A program made the position numbers and the translations under genes. 64,000 nt of DNA from Apostichopus japonicus (lineage: Eukaryota > Echinodermata > Holothuroidea > Aspidochirotida > Stichopodidae): assembly GCF_037975245.1 (NCBI RefSeq), contig NC_092566.1:11673501-11737500 (forward strand), in the 5' to 3' direction. Positions 39,001 through 54,000 of this stretch are shown in pieces; the stretch's first letter is position 1; every line of letters starts with the position of its first letter. Under the pieces are notes generated by a model. That model was not told the origin of the DNA and made no database searches. It saw only the letters and a list, made by a program, of their open reading frames with translations.

Positions 39001-42000
39001 CCTTTAAGTTATAATGTAGATAACAGGCATGCCAAGGCAACACCCCTGACCAGTTTAAAATGCATAGCTGGAGGCACAAAAAAAAATCCTATTTTGGGGG
39101 GGCTCTTACTCAAGTAATTTAGTACACAAACAATAGTGTGATTCCCGTTTAGTCCAAAGAGAGTAATTTAGAGAAATTTGATGTCAAAGTTAGCAGATTC
39201 TCACTGACCAGAAACGTGATGCGTAAAAGCTCATGAACATAAAGGTCACTGTGTGACATCATTGTGCGGAGTGTACCAACAACGCGAACAATAACAACAG
39301 ACTTTCAACGTACTTCTCATTAGAATGTGAACCTTTTATTAACTTCACTCTTGCAATAAACATGCAGCTACAAGAGAAAGAAATGGTTGTTAGAATATTT
39401 CACACATTGGTTAATTCACTTTGGATAGCAATTCTTCAATTAAAAGTAAATTATGGTTAAAAAACTGCCTCAAAGTTTGGTCAAATTTCGTAAGATTCGC
39501 TGCTATTATAGGCCAGTATACATACTGTGCCATAACTCATCTGGTTATCTTATGAAATAATAATTAAATGGATAAAATGGGGGAAAGAACACCCAAATAC
39601 CTAGCAAATTTACTATAACTGTACTTTCGTTAGCTTTGAAGAAGCCTAGTAACTTTGTTAACCACTAATGTCTGCACTTACTTCAGTTTCAGTTTTCCTC
39701 AACCAACTTCCCCAACAACAAATTGACATCACAGGTGAACTGCAGTCACATGAATGCTTAAGTGTTTTTGCGAAAAGTGCAAATTCCTTGTCGAAAGGTG
39801 CTAGGTTTGATCAAGTTTTACCGAGTCCCATAAGAAAATAATACAAAGTGCCATACATCAATGGAAATTAAGGTACAAGTGTAAAGATTCAATGTAACAT
39901 AGATTTGAACGGATAAGAGGATGTCGAAAAACCACCAGTTATGAATTTAAAGTCAAAACAGACAGACAAAAATGACAAATGCCTTATCTTTCATACTTTA
40001 AAAGTATATATAACATTGGCCTTTTTTTAATTGAGCTAATGTTATGCACATTGACATTGAATGTACTACTTCCCAATTAGAGTGGAAGATTTTGTGAAAG
40101 ATTTAGCCATGTGATATATACATCCAAAATCAATCTTTTTAATTGGTCTACACATTTTCTTTCTACATGAATTGGTTATGATGTGTGTCCTTTCACAGCA
40201 AACTGACCGATGGAAACCTACGTCACAAGAGCAGAGAGAGATATGGGAGACCCAATTTGGACAGATAATTACTGATATGTTTATGAAACGTTCTATTTGA
40301 CTCCACCAGAGATTGACTGATTTTGATATTATTTGATCATTATTTCTGTGTAGTGTGTACAGAAAAGGTACACTAGTTATTGAGAATTGATTGGTGATCT
40401 AACATTTGGTTGATGACGAAAAACTACAAGAAAGTGTAAAGATTGTGTAATGAGATATTTTCTTAGGCTAATCTCTCCTGCATGACGGATACTTTAAAGT
40501 TTATTTCGATAATCGATATACTTTATTAACATTCAAGATCATAAGAGTATTCCTTGTTCAGACTGAAATATTGAGATTATATTTTGTCCGACTTCTTTTT
40601 TTGAACTGCGTTCATGTGACAGTTTCCAAACCAAGGGACCTGTTCAACACAGGAAGCCTTTTCCTTCAGGGTTACAGCCTGGTCTTTCAATACATCTCTT
40701 CTGGCAGGATCACATTGTGACACAAGATCCCTGCCTAAAGTCACCTTTGACCTGCTGTCACATTATATTCACTACAAATATGATGTCCTACTCCCTACTC
40801 TTTCTATCCAAGGAAGTTTTTAATTTATGTCAATTGGTCTACAAAGCCCATTCAGTCACTTCCGCACAATTATGATGATTTCGTACTGACCTCAAAGGCC
40901 AAACACAATGCAGTATGAATGGTTGGGGTCCCTTTGGGGGGAATTGAGTGACTGTACACATTACTAATATGGATGTTATCATCATAATGAAAACAAAGGA
41001 ACTACCTGAGAGGAATGAGAATGAGACCACCCATAAAGACAAGGTGAGTATATAGGATGGCACCATGCATGGCAGAGGAAATACAGATCTGGTCATGATA
41101 GAGTTAGCACATGATACATGTAGTACCCACAGACAACTACTAGAATGAAATCATTGCTTTATATGAGGTGAATGTTATCTTTCTGATAACATAACTTACT
41201 CCCCATTCAAAGACATGCCTACCATGTGATAATCACAAGGTTAAACCAGAATGCAAAAATGCATTGTGGATTCGATGATGTAACATGAGCAGTGTTTCTT
41301 CATGAATCTGACGTAATGTATAGTGAGGGTGCACAATATACTTCAAATGACCTATGACCTTCACCAAAAGAGGCTCCTTAAATATGAAATGGTACATAAA
41401 CCAAACATGATATCTTCTTGCAATATCATGTTTACAAGGCTTTCACAATATGACCTGTTGTCCCCAAATGACCTTTGACCTCCACCAAAATCAATAGGCT
41501 TCTTGTACTCATTGTTTATACACCTTCCTACCAAGTATGAGATCTGCCCAAGCTGCCAATATTGAGATATCATGTTAACAAGGTTTTTACAAACTACCTT
41601 AACAAATCCTTTGCTCACTTGAAAGGCCCTGCACGGACAGGCTCCGGCCGGGGATATCATTCCATAAACTCCTTGTAGATCCCTTGGCTCCCAGCATGCT
41701 AATCTGCTAGTTTGTTCGACGATGGGCCCTAGACTATGGAACTCCATGCCAGAAGACTTGAGGCACTTTGAGTCACTTCCATCTTTCATAGCCAAACTTA
41801 AGACACACCTCTTCCACAGAGCTTTTGAAGTGTTTATGATATAAGCTTATACAATCATGAGTGACATTTCGATCTCACTCCTAACAATGATAAGTCCACA
41901 TGTTGTCATCCTATGGTGCTCACACTAATGCACAGTAACTCACTTAAATTACTGTTCAGTGTCTAAAGGGATGTGAGGTGGGCAGCAATCTTAGAAAAAT

Positions 42001-45000
42001 ATTGAGTTGAAAACAGTATATATATCACATCCCCAAACAGTACAGTAAGGATAGGATCATTTACACACCAAAGAAACTGAACACTGATTAGGCTTTTCAA
42101 TGCACTGCGCACATATTTACATCCCTTTAACGGTGACCACCAATGTTAGAAGAGTTCCTGTAGCGGATATCCTGCCTATAATCAGAGAGCTATACCAGTA
42201 CAGTAGACACCAAACTAGTGGAGTAAAGGAAATTACTGCGGTACACTGTTATGGATGACACATCTGGCAGTCTAGAAAACAATAATTGTCACTCATTAAT
42301 ACACATACAGAACTGAAGAGTTAGTTGTATATTGAGCGGGCCAATTTCATTCTACCAAATGACTGAATTTTGACTCAGGTTTGCTGTTCATGTGTAGTAT
42401 TAATGACAAAATATCTGAGGGTAGCTGTGCTTTCTGTTTTGAAGTTTAGTATTATAAAGTCCTATAAATGTTGGACTATGCTCTCACTTTACAGACATTA
42501 TCCTGGTCTTAATATCCCTAAGAAGTACAATTCAATAAAGTGACAGTTGGTTTTATAATACTGGACCATTTATTCTGTCTAGGCAATAACCTATGATATA
42601 TAAATGGAAAAGGCAGTAAAATCTGGAAATTCCCCAAAGCTTGTGGGTAACCCTATACTTTTTAGAGTAATTTTCCCATCCCCACTTATATAGTATTTAT
42701 CTCATCTCCCAACATGTAATGTATAGGGAGATATGATATTGCACTTCAACCCACATCAGAAATGTGCGAATGTGGCTGCGTGTGTGTGTTTAGAGTGAGC
42801 AAAATAGTGTCGCAAACTCGTAGAGCGATCAAGTTCAAACTTGGTGGGTAGGTGCCTAACAATTTAATCATGTAGGACAAAGGCATTAACCATACGATGA
42901 TAGGTAGGGAAAAATTATGAGATTTTTTTATAAATAGGACAGATTTAGGTGTTTAGGGTCGAGGTCCAAGATTGTGCGAAAAAGTGTGTGGCAAACTCCT
43001 CCTTAAGACCTTATGTATGATCGAGTTCAAACTAGGTGGGTAGGTGCCTGACATATAAACTTGTGACTGCGTGATTGGTAACGTCATAGGTCAGACATCA
43101 ACAAACCTAGAATTGGTATGTTGCCAATTTCTGCTTGTCAACATATAGGAACCTGAAAACGAAAACATTTAGTGGTTCCAATGACTTAACAAATTCATAG
43201 TGTACTGTGGTAAACCATACATGGTAATATTTATGAACTTTTGCACACCAAAATGAAGAGGATTATCTAATTACTAATGCGACAACATATAAAGAAAGGT
43301 ACCAGAAATCAATAATCATGTTGACAAAGTCAATTCAGTGACATGATATAATAAAATTTTGTGCCCCCAAAAATATGTGGGCCCGCAAATTCAGGTCCTA
43401 AGAATGTGTCCCAAAATGTATTTGAGGTGGATATTAACATTTTGGCACATCCCAGCCCAAAAATAAAAAGATAATTTTGTGGGGGCCCAGACGGTCCCCA
43501 AAATGTTATGAATACATATACCAGCTATTAACTAACCACTTTATGCAAGTTTTGATACAATCCGATTTAAAGTTGTGGAGTTAATGGTATTTCCATCACA
43601 AACACTAGCAGCCAAGAAGTCATTAGGAGACATCTTCTGATCATCAATCAAAACTAAGCTTTTAATATTCAGTCGGCTCGCTCACAAGGTTTTCGGATTT
43701 GCCTTCTGTTGACCTTAAATGTCTTTTGATCTATTAAAACCTACAAACTAAAAGTCTAAAACTACCAGAAGATTAAAATAGCCAATGTGTCTCAGTCAGA
43801 TGGATAAAGGACACCTATCAACCAAGTTTGGGATTCACGAAAGGTAAAGTTGTTGAGTAAGCCTGCCCAAAAGGCTTTCATATTTCGACCACCTGTGACC
43901 TCAAATGACCTTCCAGCTTTCCTAATTGCAGCCATTACTACTGGGCATGTAATTACCAAATTTGAAAGTTTATGCAAGCTATGCATAGTAAGTTACGGTC
44001 TGCTTACAAGCCATGCCGTCACACACAACAAACAAACACACAGCATATACACACCTTCTCAACATAAATTGTAGGACAAGAGATTGGTATTAGACAAATT
44101 TGGACAACGATTTGTGCTCAATGTATATACAAGAATGCTTGGAGACAATGGGAAAAGAACCATATCCTTTAGAGATTCTTGATGTTTATTTACTGTCAAA
44201 CATGTAACCTCCTACAAGGAAAGAAGATTTGATTATATTTATTACAGAAAAGTATATATGTTAATATGATAGCTTCTGAACTATTAATGTTTTGCTTCAT
44301 TATTAGAGTGTCTTTGTTTATTTTTATAAAATTCTATAGAATATTCTCACAGTTTGTAGACTTTGCAACCCTGGCTAAAAACTGCTGGTCAGTACTAAGA
44401 TCTTGAGTGTTTGACAATGCTGGTATGTAATATTGCATTGATTGCATTAAATGCTAGTTAAGGTACTTTGAAGTACAGACAAAGTGGCAGTGGAGCATAA
44501 GCTTAATTATCAATAATTATTCTATAATATTCAAACTCATAATTAAGTATTACGGAAGCCTGTAGTTTTCCATGTGTGAACTCATATGGTAGTTGTAATT
44601 TCCAACGATTTTCCAAATCTAACAACCTGCATGTAGCTTCTAGACACTCATGCTCTGGCTGCAGTATTTTTCATTCTTTGTGTTCACTTTTTTTTCTGGT
44701 TACCCCTGTTATATATTGAAGAACAAATACTGTACCTTTAAATATATCTGTGCCAGCCTATTTACATAATAGAAAGTTCTATGCATACTATGCTAATTAA
44801 GACACATTCCTATGTATTGTAACTCTGACCTGATAGAATATACAGGAGACAATTATACTCTGGCTCTCGACTAAGAAACTTGTGTCTGCGTACGTTCTTT
44901 GATATCCATGCCTTGGAACCTCTGGTAAGTGTTAGTTACCTTTCCCAAGATAGAAAAACCCCAATTAGATAGTTTCTTGGATTAAGTGTAACAGTAGGGA

Positions 45001-48000
45001 TGGCATCCATAAGAGAATATTATCATAGATGTCCTATAAGTGTAACAGTATACAAATAATAAATGGTTATGAGTGCAATAGTGCAAATATTTCATGAGTT
45101 GAAAGATGGAATGTTCCATTCAACGAGGCGCAGCCGAGTTGAATGGAACAAATTACATCTTTCAAAGAATGAAATATTTGCACTATTGCACGAATGGAAA
45201 CCATTCATTATTTGTTTTATACAACACCTTCAAATTTGGATATAATTGGATGTAAAATGCACTCATGCAACAGATTGTTTTGAACAGACAAGTTTCTCTG
45301 CTCAGCCATTGAAAAAAGTGCTATCAAAAAAGTATAACACATGGTTCTATTTCATAGAGTGCAATAGAGCGGATTCTGCATGCAATCAACGAGTAATTGA
45401 CCAATCAAATGGCCGGAATATAATTAGGTGTTGTATAATACGGACTGAATAGACAGTAGTGAATGATAGACACTGAACATCTAATATGGTAGTTCTAATA
45501 ATCATTTTAATATCCATGACAGAGCGGATACTCATACCATCTACATACATGCAATGAGTTGTATGTATGTCTTTATAGAAATTTGATCAATTGTATATAA
45601 CTTTACTTGTGTTCTAGTCCTGGTTATTTCGATTCTGGTTATCTCTTAATATATAGTTTTTTATTCCTACTGTTGGTTTACGGAGCAGTATTTATTGATA
45701 TCTTATCTTTTCTACTCACTGTCACTGTTTGGTCTCATTACTTAATTTACAGTCTTTGTTTCTGCTTTATTCATCGTACAGTATTCTATCTGTTACATAA
45801 TTCTATTTCATTCTTAAATTAGATAGCTATAGCTCACCGAGTTATCTGCGAGTAAATATAGTATCATATATAAATAAGTACATAGCACTTTTTCAATTGA
45901 TTGTTACTATTAATTTAACCACCATACACCATAGCAACATGCAATCCAAATTGCTAACATTTTTTGTGATGTAACAATTTTAATTAAATTTTTCACTGTT
46001 TAGAAATTTGGGATTTATTTTATTGCTGTGCCTGCTTTCAGAGCAAACCATCATAGGTTCAGATTAAGTTTCCATCCAGGTGCCTTACATCACTGTCATA
46101 TTATTGAACTGAAATTGTTGTAACATAAATATTGACATCTGAATTATTACAGCTACACTATCAAATCTACTCTGACTGGCTAGAATTACTAAAACAGTAA
46201 GTCTCCTAAAATATCAGCAGCTGGGGTGAATAAATCTGTAATTGAAACCAGGACTTAGTAGTTTGTATGGGCTGATAATGAATACCAAGAGCAAAGAGTG
46301 TACTAAATCATTTTAACAGATTCAATTTTGGTTTCAATGATAATCGTAACCTATGGAGTCATGCAGGCAGATGAGTGTGTGTGTGACCCCTTGCTTGTAA
46401 ACACAATATCTCAAGAAGGGAAGCTGGGACCAATCTGATATTTGGTGAGCAGGTCAGTGTACCACATTGAGTAGAAGAAGCCTATTGTTTTTTGAGGTCA
46501 AAGGTCATTTAGGGTCACTAGGGGTCGAAATGTGAAAACCTTGTAAACACGATATCTCAAGAAGTGAAGCTTGGATAAACTTCATATTTAGTATGTAGTT
46601 GTGACACATTCAGAACAAGAAGTATGTCGTTTCATATGGAAGTCAAAGGTCATTTGCAGTCACCAGAGGCCAAATTGTGGAAACCTTGTTTTTATAATCT
46701 ACTCTACCTCCAACCGACCAGCCTATTTGATAACAGCACTCATAAGAAAAGGAGGCTGTTGGCAATTGGAAATAAGCTTATGGGCATCTATAGAATTCAA
46801 CCAAGACCCAAAAATCTCCATGGCTTGAGCACGTCGTTCCGGAGCATGCTTTCGCTACATACATTGCATGCAAAAAGTTGTACTCTTTGTACATACAGCA
46901 GTGCTATTGGAATGTTTCCGTCGTCTTTCTTTCTGTTGCGAGAAATTCCATGGCATAATGCGAGAAGTGATCTGACCTGTGAAGGTTGGCGCTGTCCCAC
47001 TTCTACCAATATGTAACTTTTGTATGCCATTGATATACTTTATGCATCTCCCTGTCCCAAAATTGGAGGACTGAGTATAAGCAATTCATTGCACATTTCT
47101 TTGTGTTTGCATATTCATTGTAAATTTGTGTAGAACTGACTCAGCAGTTGTTTTCAAACATCAGCATCAAACCACTTGGAGCTGCAGACAATTTATTCTG
47201 TCTTGAGGCTTAGGCCCACCTGTTACAAATATTGCTGACCCACCATCTTAATTTCCCTGATGCAAGCTTAGGAAAAGAGGGTAACATAACCAAAATACCT
47301 TCTTTATTTTTTCTATTTTTTTTTTTCAAATCCAAAAACCAAGAAGTGTATGAAAGACGAAACCTGACATGTTAGAGTCACAAATCTAAACAATCAGGTG
47401 TCTTTTGTCAAAACAATCAGGTGTCTTGTAGAATTTTGTTCATACAAAATAGTCAACACTGAGATGGAATTGATCAACAGTTGGGAACTTATGATGAACT
47501 CTGGTGCAAGTGCAATAATAAAATCTGTACATGATATTTAACATCCAAAGTAAAAAGACGTGAATCATCCAAATCCTGGAGTATCCAGGGCCAACATCCA
47601 ACTCTACTTTTTTTTTTATTAGTAGAATCAATGTAGAACCTCCTTGGTAGAATACTGCTAATGATTACTCCTCCAGTCCTGTGCAAATAATCTTGGACTT
47701 ACAGTACTTGTGTTTTTTTAAATAATTATCATACGTCAATTAAACAGAGCTTGAGTGCTTGCTACCATATCAACTCACCTGTGTGGGTGGTACACCACTG
47801 CCAGCAGGGCTATCATGTGCTATTGTTCCAAATATACTGGGCTATGGATAGAAATGAAAAAAGTTGTATGAGTATCTAAAAGAGACCTTGGTTTGACTTG
47901 TTTTCAGAGAAATCTCTTTTTAATGGTCACTATAGAGAACAAACACTCCACTTGTTCATATATTATAGAAACCTCAAGTCTCAAGAGGGTAGAACAGAGA

Positions 48001-51000
48001 ATTTATATACTATTTCTAGTATGTTCAATTATTAGATATCATGTTTTATTGCTTGTGGTTTAATTAACTGCAGATGCTGACTGTGTTCAACTTTCAACAG
48101 GAATGGATGGATGTTCAATTCCAGAATAATACATGCAGTTTGTTTAGCTATACTAGCCGACACTGTCATAAACTTGGAATTATTCAACATTTGCTCCCTA
48201 ATTCACAGACCAATGGTAGAAATAAAAACTACAAAGGTGCCAGTGGGATAGGAGAGCACAAATTTGAAATAAACTACGCTGATCATTACCTTGCCAAGTT
48301 TCAATCCACAAGATAAAACTAAAACCACAATGAAGAAAATGTCAAATTTCCCTTTACAAGTGATTAATAATGTAAGTGTCACAATAGCTTACTTCAATTT
48401 CCACCAAGAATGCCAGAAATTTTACGGATCATAAAAGCAACCATGTGCCTTATTTGTACAAGCATTTTATATTTTCAAATAAACTGTTCTCACTACAAGA
48501 AGCCACATATTGTGTATAAGAACTGTCAATATTCCATTTCTTCAGAAGTTCAGATATAGATTTTAGACTGTCATACTGTCCCCATGGTTATTGCATTATT
48601 ACTACTAACTACATACGTAAACTCCTTTCAAGTCCATTCAAGCAATACACAATTCTCCACAAGTGTGTGTACAACTACTGCCTATAGATGAGCATACAGG
48701 TGTATACTGTGGTGAAGCGACACCTTAACTTGGAAACAGTAATTTCTTAATTTCTGGTAAGTTTGTCCAGTATTTTTATTGATTCTTGAGTAAGAGCCTT
48801 TAAGCCTTACCAGGTTTGCCATTAAGGCAATGTCAGCCTTCCCAAATCTCTTGAACTTTATCCTCTAATACTTATTGACACCCACATTGACAACTGGAGT
48901 ATCCTTAAAAATCATAGTGTATTTTTTTTTGCCACAAGGAAATCTGGGGCAAAAGTTAGGGTGCTTTGACACTAGATCTGTATCAGATCTCGACTTCAGG
49001 ATCTGATCCTGACGTCAAAATCACGGCTGCAGTGTAAACACAGTCCAGTTCTTGATCTGATCCTCCTATTTTGATGCTGGCAGAGACCAGGATCTGATCC
49101 GGACGTCAAGATCAAGTTTGCAATGATACCATCAGGGGATCTGATCCGAATCTAGTGTAAAAGCACCCTATGAAGTGGCCTCTAAGGATTTTGATGCTTT
49201 GAAGAGGAATGTATACACGCAGGCCAAACCGAATGTGAAACCGAGAAGATGAAGGGTGGATCAAGTAAGCTAGGCCACACAGGGTGGAAAATGGTTCAGA
49301 CAGGGTTGAAGGGATGCCCCATGCGCGTAGGGCAGGAAAATACGCTATGTAGTCAAACAAAGGACGAAAAAACAAAAGAACAAAATAAGCTGTTGCCTGA
49401 ATTTTTTGTTTCTGGTATAAACCCTCCAATAGCCAAAAACCATTATCAACCAAGACAAACTAATTGTCATTTGAAATGTCAAATGCCATATGGTATCCAC
49501 GTAAACAACCAGCTCTGATATTCTGATAACTCCATTAGATCCTAGTATTTGCCAACATCCTTCTGCAATCCTGGAAACAATTAAAGTGTCAATACTTGTT
49601 TGCTAATGAATTTTGGAAAACAAACTTCCGAAGTAGATTAAATGTTTCTTAATCTAAATGCACTCTGTGGTTTTAAGGAGAAAAGCTGTCGCAATCGAAA
49701 GTACAAATAGCGAGTACTTTTAAAAATATTTGTCAAGGCCTGAGAAGAAACCTGTTGTCTTTGGTAGCTATTAATATGTATGCTCAATACAAGAAGCCAC
49801 TTTACCACTGTTGACCTTACATGATCTTTGACCATCACAGAAAGTAATAGGGTTATTTTAATCACCAAGGTGAATCCACAAAGCATGAGCTATTAGCCAA
49901 TCTTTACTGTCAGAGTTACACATTAGAAGCATTGCATTCCTCTCTGCAGCACCTAATATGAATCATTTCCTTTCCCATTGAAGCTAACCCCAGTCTACAG
50001 AAAAAGCCATCAGCAAACTAATCTGTGATTTTCATACACTGCTTTTTCTATTTACTTTTTACGATACCATTGGAACAACTGTCTATTGGAGAAAGTGGAA
50101 GTCCTCCCCACCCTTTCAAATTTATCAGCCTCCATCTCCAAGGAAAGGGCAATGCTAAAAACTGCACATTATGTGGAGTGGATGACTGCTGATGATTAAA
50201 GATTCCTGTGAAACTGCCCCCAATAATGAGTGAACAATGGCAGGGGGTCAAATCATGGACAGACAGGGGGACACATTCTCTCCACTCTGAAGGGTGGGAG
50301 ACACAATATCAAATTTCCACCTCTCCCACCCCAGGTTTAATGACTGACTAGTGTAGGCACTTGGACAATTAGGCTCATAATGACTAGTGTATCTCATAAA
50401 TTGAGCTCAAACATTGTGCTATGATGTTAGTAGTTATTAATGTTTTATTCTCATCTGCTCAACCACGATGAAAAATAGAACTTTTCAACTGGGTTGAATA
50501 CTCCAAAACTTACTGGTTTGGATATTTACGAGTGACGAGCTTACCTGTCTCGCCACAACCTTAGCACCCTCATTCTACCGCGCCTAGAATGTCCTAGTAA
50601 CCTTTTAACACTGTGCACCCTCTGTGACCCGGCTTCACGGGTCACTGCCCATCCTTCTCATGAGACCAAAGCCCTCCAAAGTGGTCTCTGCCTTGGAGTT
50701 GAGTAGTAGTCCTCCCCGACAGAAGGGGAAGACTACCCCCTCGACTCCTGAACTAACATCGAATTCTGACGCTACTGACGGGAGGGGGAGTACTTCCCCC
50801 CAGTAGGGAGGGAGACTACCCTCTACGACCCCGTCCACGTCTGACCCCTTAACTCTAACAAAGAGGCCTAAAAATAGCAGGAGATACTCTTAAGTTAGGC
50901 CCAACGCCCCGAACACTGTAGTGTAGATGTGGTGAGGAGACAGGTAAGTAATGAGACAATCGAAGTGAGAAGAACATTACTTCATAGAGAAAAGGGGGTT

Positions 51001-54000
51001 ATACGACACTAAAAACCCCAGTAACTCACGGTGGAACTAAGTTACTACAAGTTACTACACGTTACTACGAGTTACTACCGGTTACTACAAGTTACTACGA
51101 GTTACTACCCGTTCCTACGTCAAAAAAAAAATTTTTTACCATGAACTCACCGATAAAATTAGGTGGCCGGGCGAGGACTCGTTCGGTGGAGGCCCTTCCT
51201 TTTTTTCTCAGGTCTCTTGGCCTGTACAGGAAGGTGTATAGTCAGGTCAGTGCGACCGCTCCTCCGTCCGGCTGCGTCCCACCCCCCTCGGGGGAGGGAG
51301 GCGGGAATGGAGACAGGTAAGCTCGTCACTCGTAAATATCCAAACCAGTAAGTTTTGGAGTATTTACTTCGCTCCTCGCTTACCTGTCTCGCCACAACCT
51401 TAGCACCGAGTGGCACTGCCCGATGGTGGGAGGCCCGAGGGGTGGGACCTGATACCCGCCGGACCTCGCATCACCGCGCTACAAAACGCCGTCTCAGCCT
51501 GTAGAGAGTCCGAAAGGTAGCAGGTAACGAATGTTGTTGGCGTTCGCCAGGCTGCTGCCTTGAGAATGTCCTCCACTGGGACTCCCGCAAAAAGGGCTGT
51601 TGAGGCCGCTACTCCCCTGATGTCGTGGGCTCTCGGTGTAATTGTGCCGGTTGTAAACGGGCGGATGATCTCCGCCAGCCATCGGGAAATGGTGTCTTTG
51701 GACGCCGCTGAATAAGGTGCTCTCGGTAAGATGAACAAGGTCGTGGTTGTTCCTCTAAGGTGTTGGGTCTTGTTTAGATACCATTTGAGAGCTCGGACTG
51801 GGCACCACAGTTTATCCTCTGCGATTGAAGAGAGGGATTTTATTTCGGGGATAAAAATGTCCCCCGGCAGGAAGGATAGGACCTGGTTTTTGGCTAGGAA
51901 GGCCGGATCGGGGACCATTCTTACCCCGTGGTTCTCGAACCTGATATGGTTCTGTTTGGTGGAGAGAGCGTGGAGACAGCTTCTTCTTCTTGCTGACGCC
52001 AGAGCGATCAGAAATAGCGTTTTCTTTGTAAGAGATGCCAGCGAGGCTGAGGCCATGGGTTCGTACGGCGGTTTGGTGAGTGTTTGCAGCGCTGCTGACA
52101 AACTCCACGAGGGCGCGAGTCGCCTGATTCGGGGGCGCCTGTTCGCCATCCCCCTGATGAGCTGGGAGATGTCCCTGTTGCTGCCTGGGGTGGACCCATC
52201 TGCAAACCCACGATGTATAACGGTAATTGCCGACCTGTAGTTCTTGATGGTCGACACTTGCTTGCCTTCCTCGAAGAGGGAGTGAAGGAAGTCTACCACC
52301 TGTGCCAAAGAGGTTTCGGATGGCAGTACCTGTCTGTTGTGGCACCATTCCCCGAACTTGCGTAGTCGGGAATCGTAAGTAGCAACGGTTGTTGCCCTCC
52401 TGGCGTCGGCCGCTTCCGAAAAGCCCCTCTGTCGAAGGGAAGTCCTGACAACTTCCACGCTACTAGTTGTAGCCCTTTGATGTCTGGGTGGATGAGGGTC
52501 CCCCGTCTTTGGGACAGCAGATGGGGCGTGTCCGGTAGGATCGCTGGGGTGTCCATTAGAAGTTGTAGGAGCTCCCCGAACCATGGTCTGCGGGGCCAGA
52601 AGGGGGCTATCAGTATGACTCTTCCTCTGGAGTGGCGGATCTTTCTCAGGACCTGGCCGATCATGCAGAGCGGCGGGAAGGCGTAAGCCTCCAGATTGTT
52701 CCATGGGAAGGACATGGCGTCGATGTGGTGCGCCCTGGGGTGGAATTGTCTGGAGCAAAAAATCTGGAGTTTGGTGTTCTCCGCCGTCGCAAACAGGTCC
52801 TCCATTGGTTTGCCGAAGATTTCGAAGATCCTGTTGCATGTTTTCTGGGACAGTGCCCACTCGTTTGGGTCCATCTGTCCTCTGGATAGAGCATCGGCCA
52901 TCACATTTAGTTTTCCGGCGATGTGGGACGCTCGTAATGTCATTCCGGAGTCCTTGGCTGTCATCAGGACTTCCCAGGTCAGCTGGCATAACCTCTCGGA
53001 GTGAGTGCCCCCCTGCCTGTTTATGTACGCTACCACGGTGGTATTGTCCGTGAAGACAGTGGTTACTGTATTTTTCAGGTGTTCGTGGAACGACTCTAGG
53101 GCCCGTTTGACAGCCAACATCTCTAGTGAGTTGATGTGCCATGACTTTTCTGCTGTGGACCACGTCCCCCAGGCTGTCAAGTTCTTCCAGTGGGCTCACC
53201 ACCCTGTCAATGAGGCGTCCGTCGTGACCGATGTGTTTGGCAAACTGGTGGTGAAGGGGACCCCTTGGTCCCAATTGCCTGTGTCGTGCCACCATTGTAG
53301 ATGGGGGGTGATGTCTTCCGATCGGCGGATCGGCGCTGTCTGGTCCAGGGTTAGCAGGTTGGCCGTTTTCCGCAGGTGGAGTTGCAGCGGACGCATGCGT
53401 AGTCTGCATAATGTCACCACGTCGACCAGGCTGGACATTAGCCCCAGGGCTCGGAGCCACGTTCCTGTGGGTGACTCTTGTGACGATATGATCTGGGCTG
53501 TGGCCGCTCTGACTGCCTCTATCCTTTGTTCTGAGGGACTGGCTATGCCTGTGGTGAAGTCTAGTCTGGCCCCCAGGAACTGGATCGTCTGTGTTGGTGT
53601 TAGCTGGGATTTTGTTTGATTGATTATCCAACCCAGTTCCTGAAGGGTCTGCACCGTTTTCTGTACGTTGTGTGCCGCGCTGGACTTCGACTCTCCTACT
53701 ATGAGCCAGTCGTCGAGGTAGGCGTACAGCGTTACTCCTTGTTTCCTGAGGTAGGCGATTACCGTTCCTGCCACTCTTGTGAAGACTCTTGGTGCCGTAG
53801 ACAGGCCGAACGGGAGTGACCTGAATGTAAATCTCCTTCCGGCGTATTGGAAGGCTAGGTACCGCTGGTGACGTGGATGTATTGGTATATGTAAGTAGGC
53901 GTCCTGTAGGTCTACGCTTGCCGCCCACATGCCCTTTCTGAGCAGGGGTAGGATTAAATTTAGGGTCTCCATACGGAAACGTTTTGGTTCTACGTAATTT

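Noticed and set aside
45063-45245. 60-codon + strand frame
   Set aside because: Lies entirely in the palindromic hairpin; the frame follows from the repeat.
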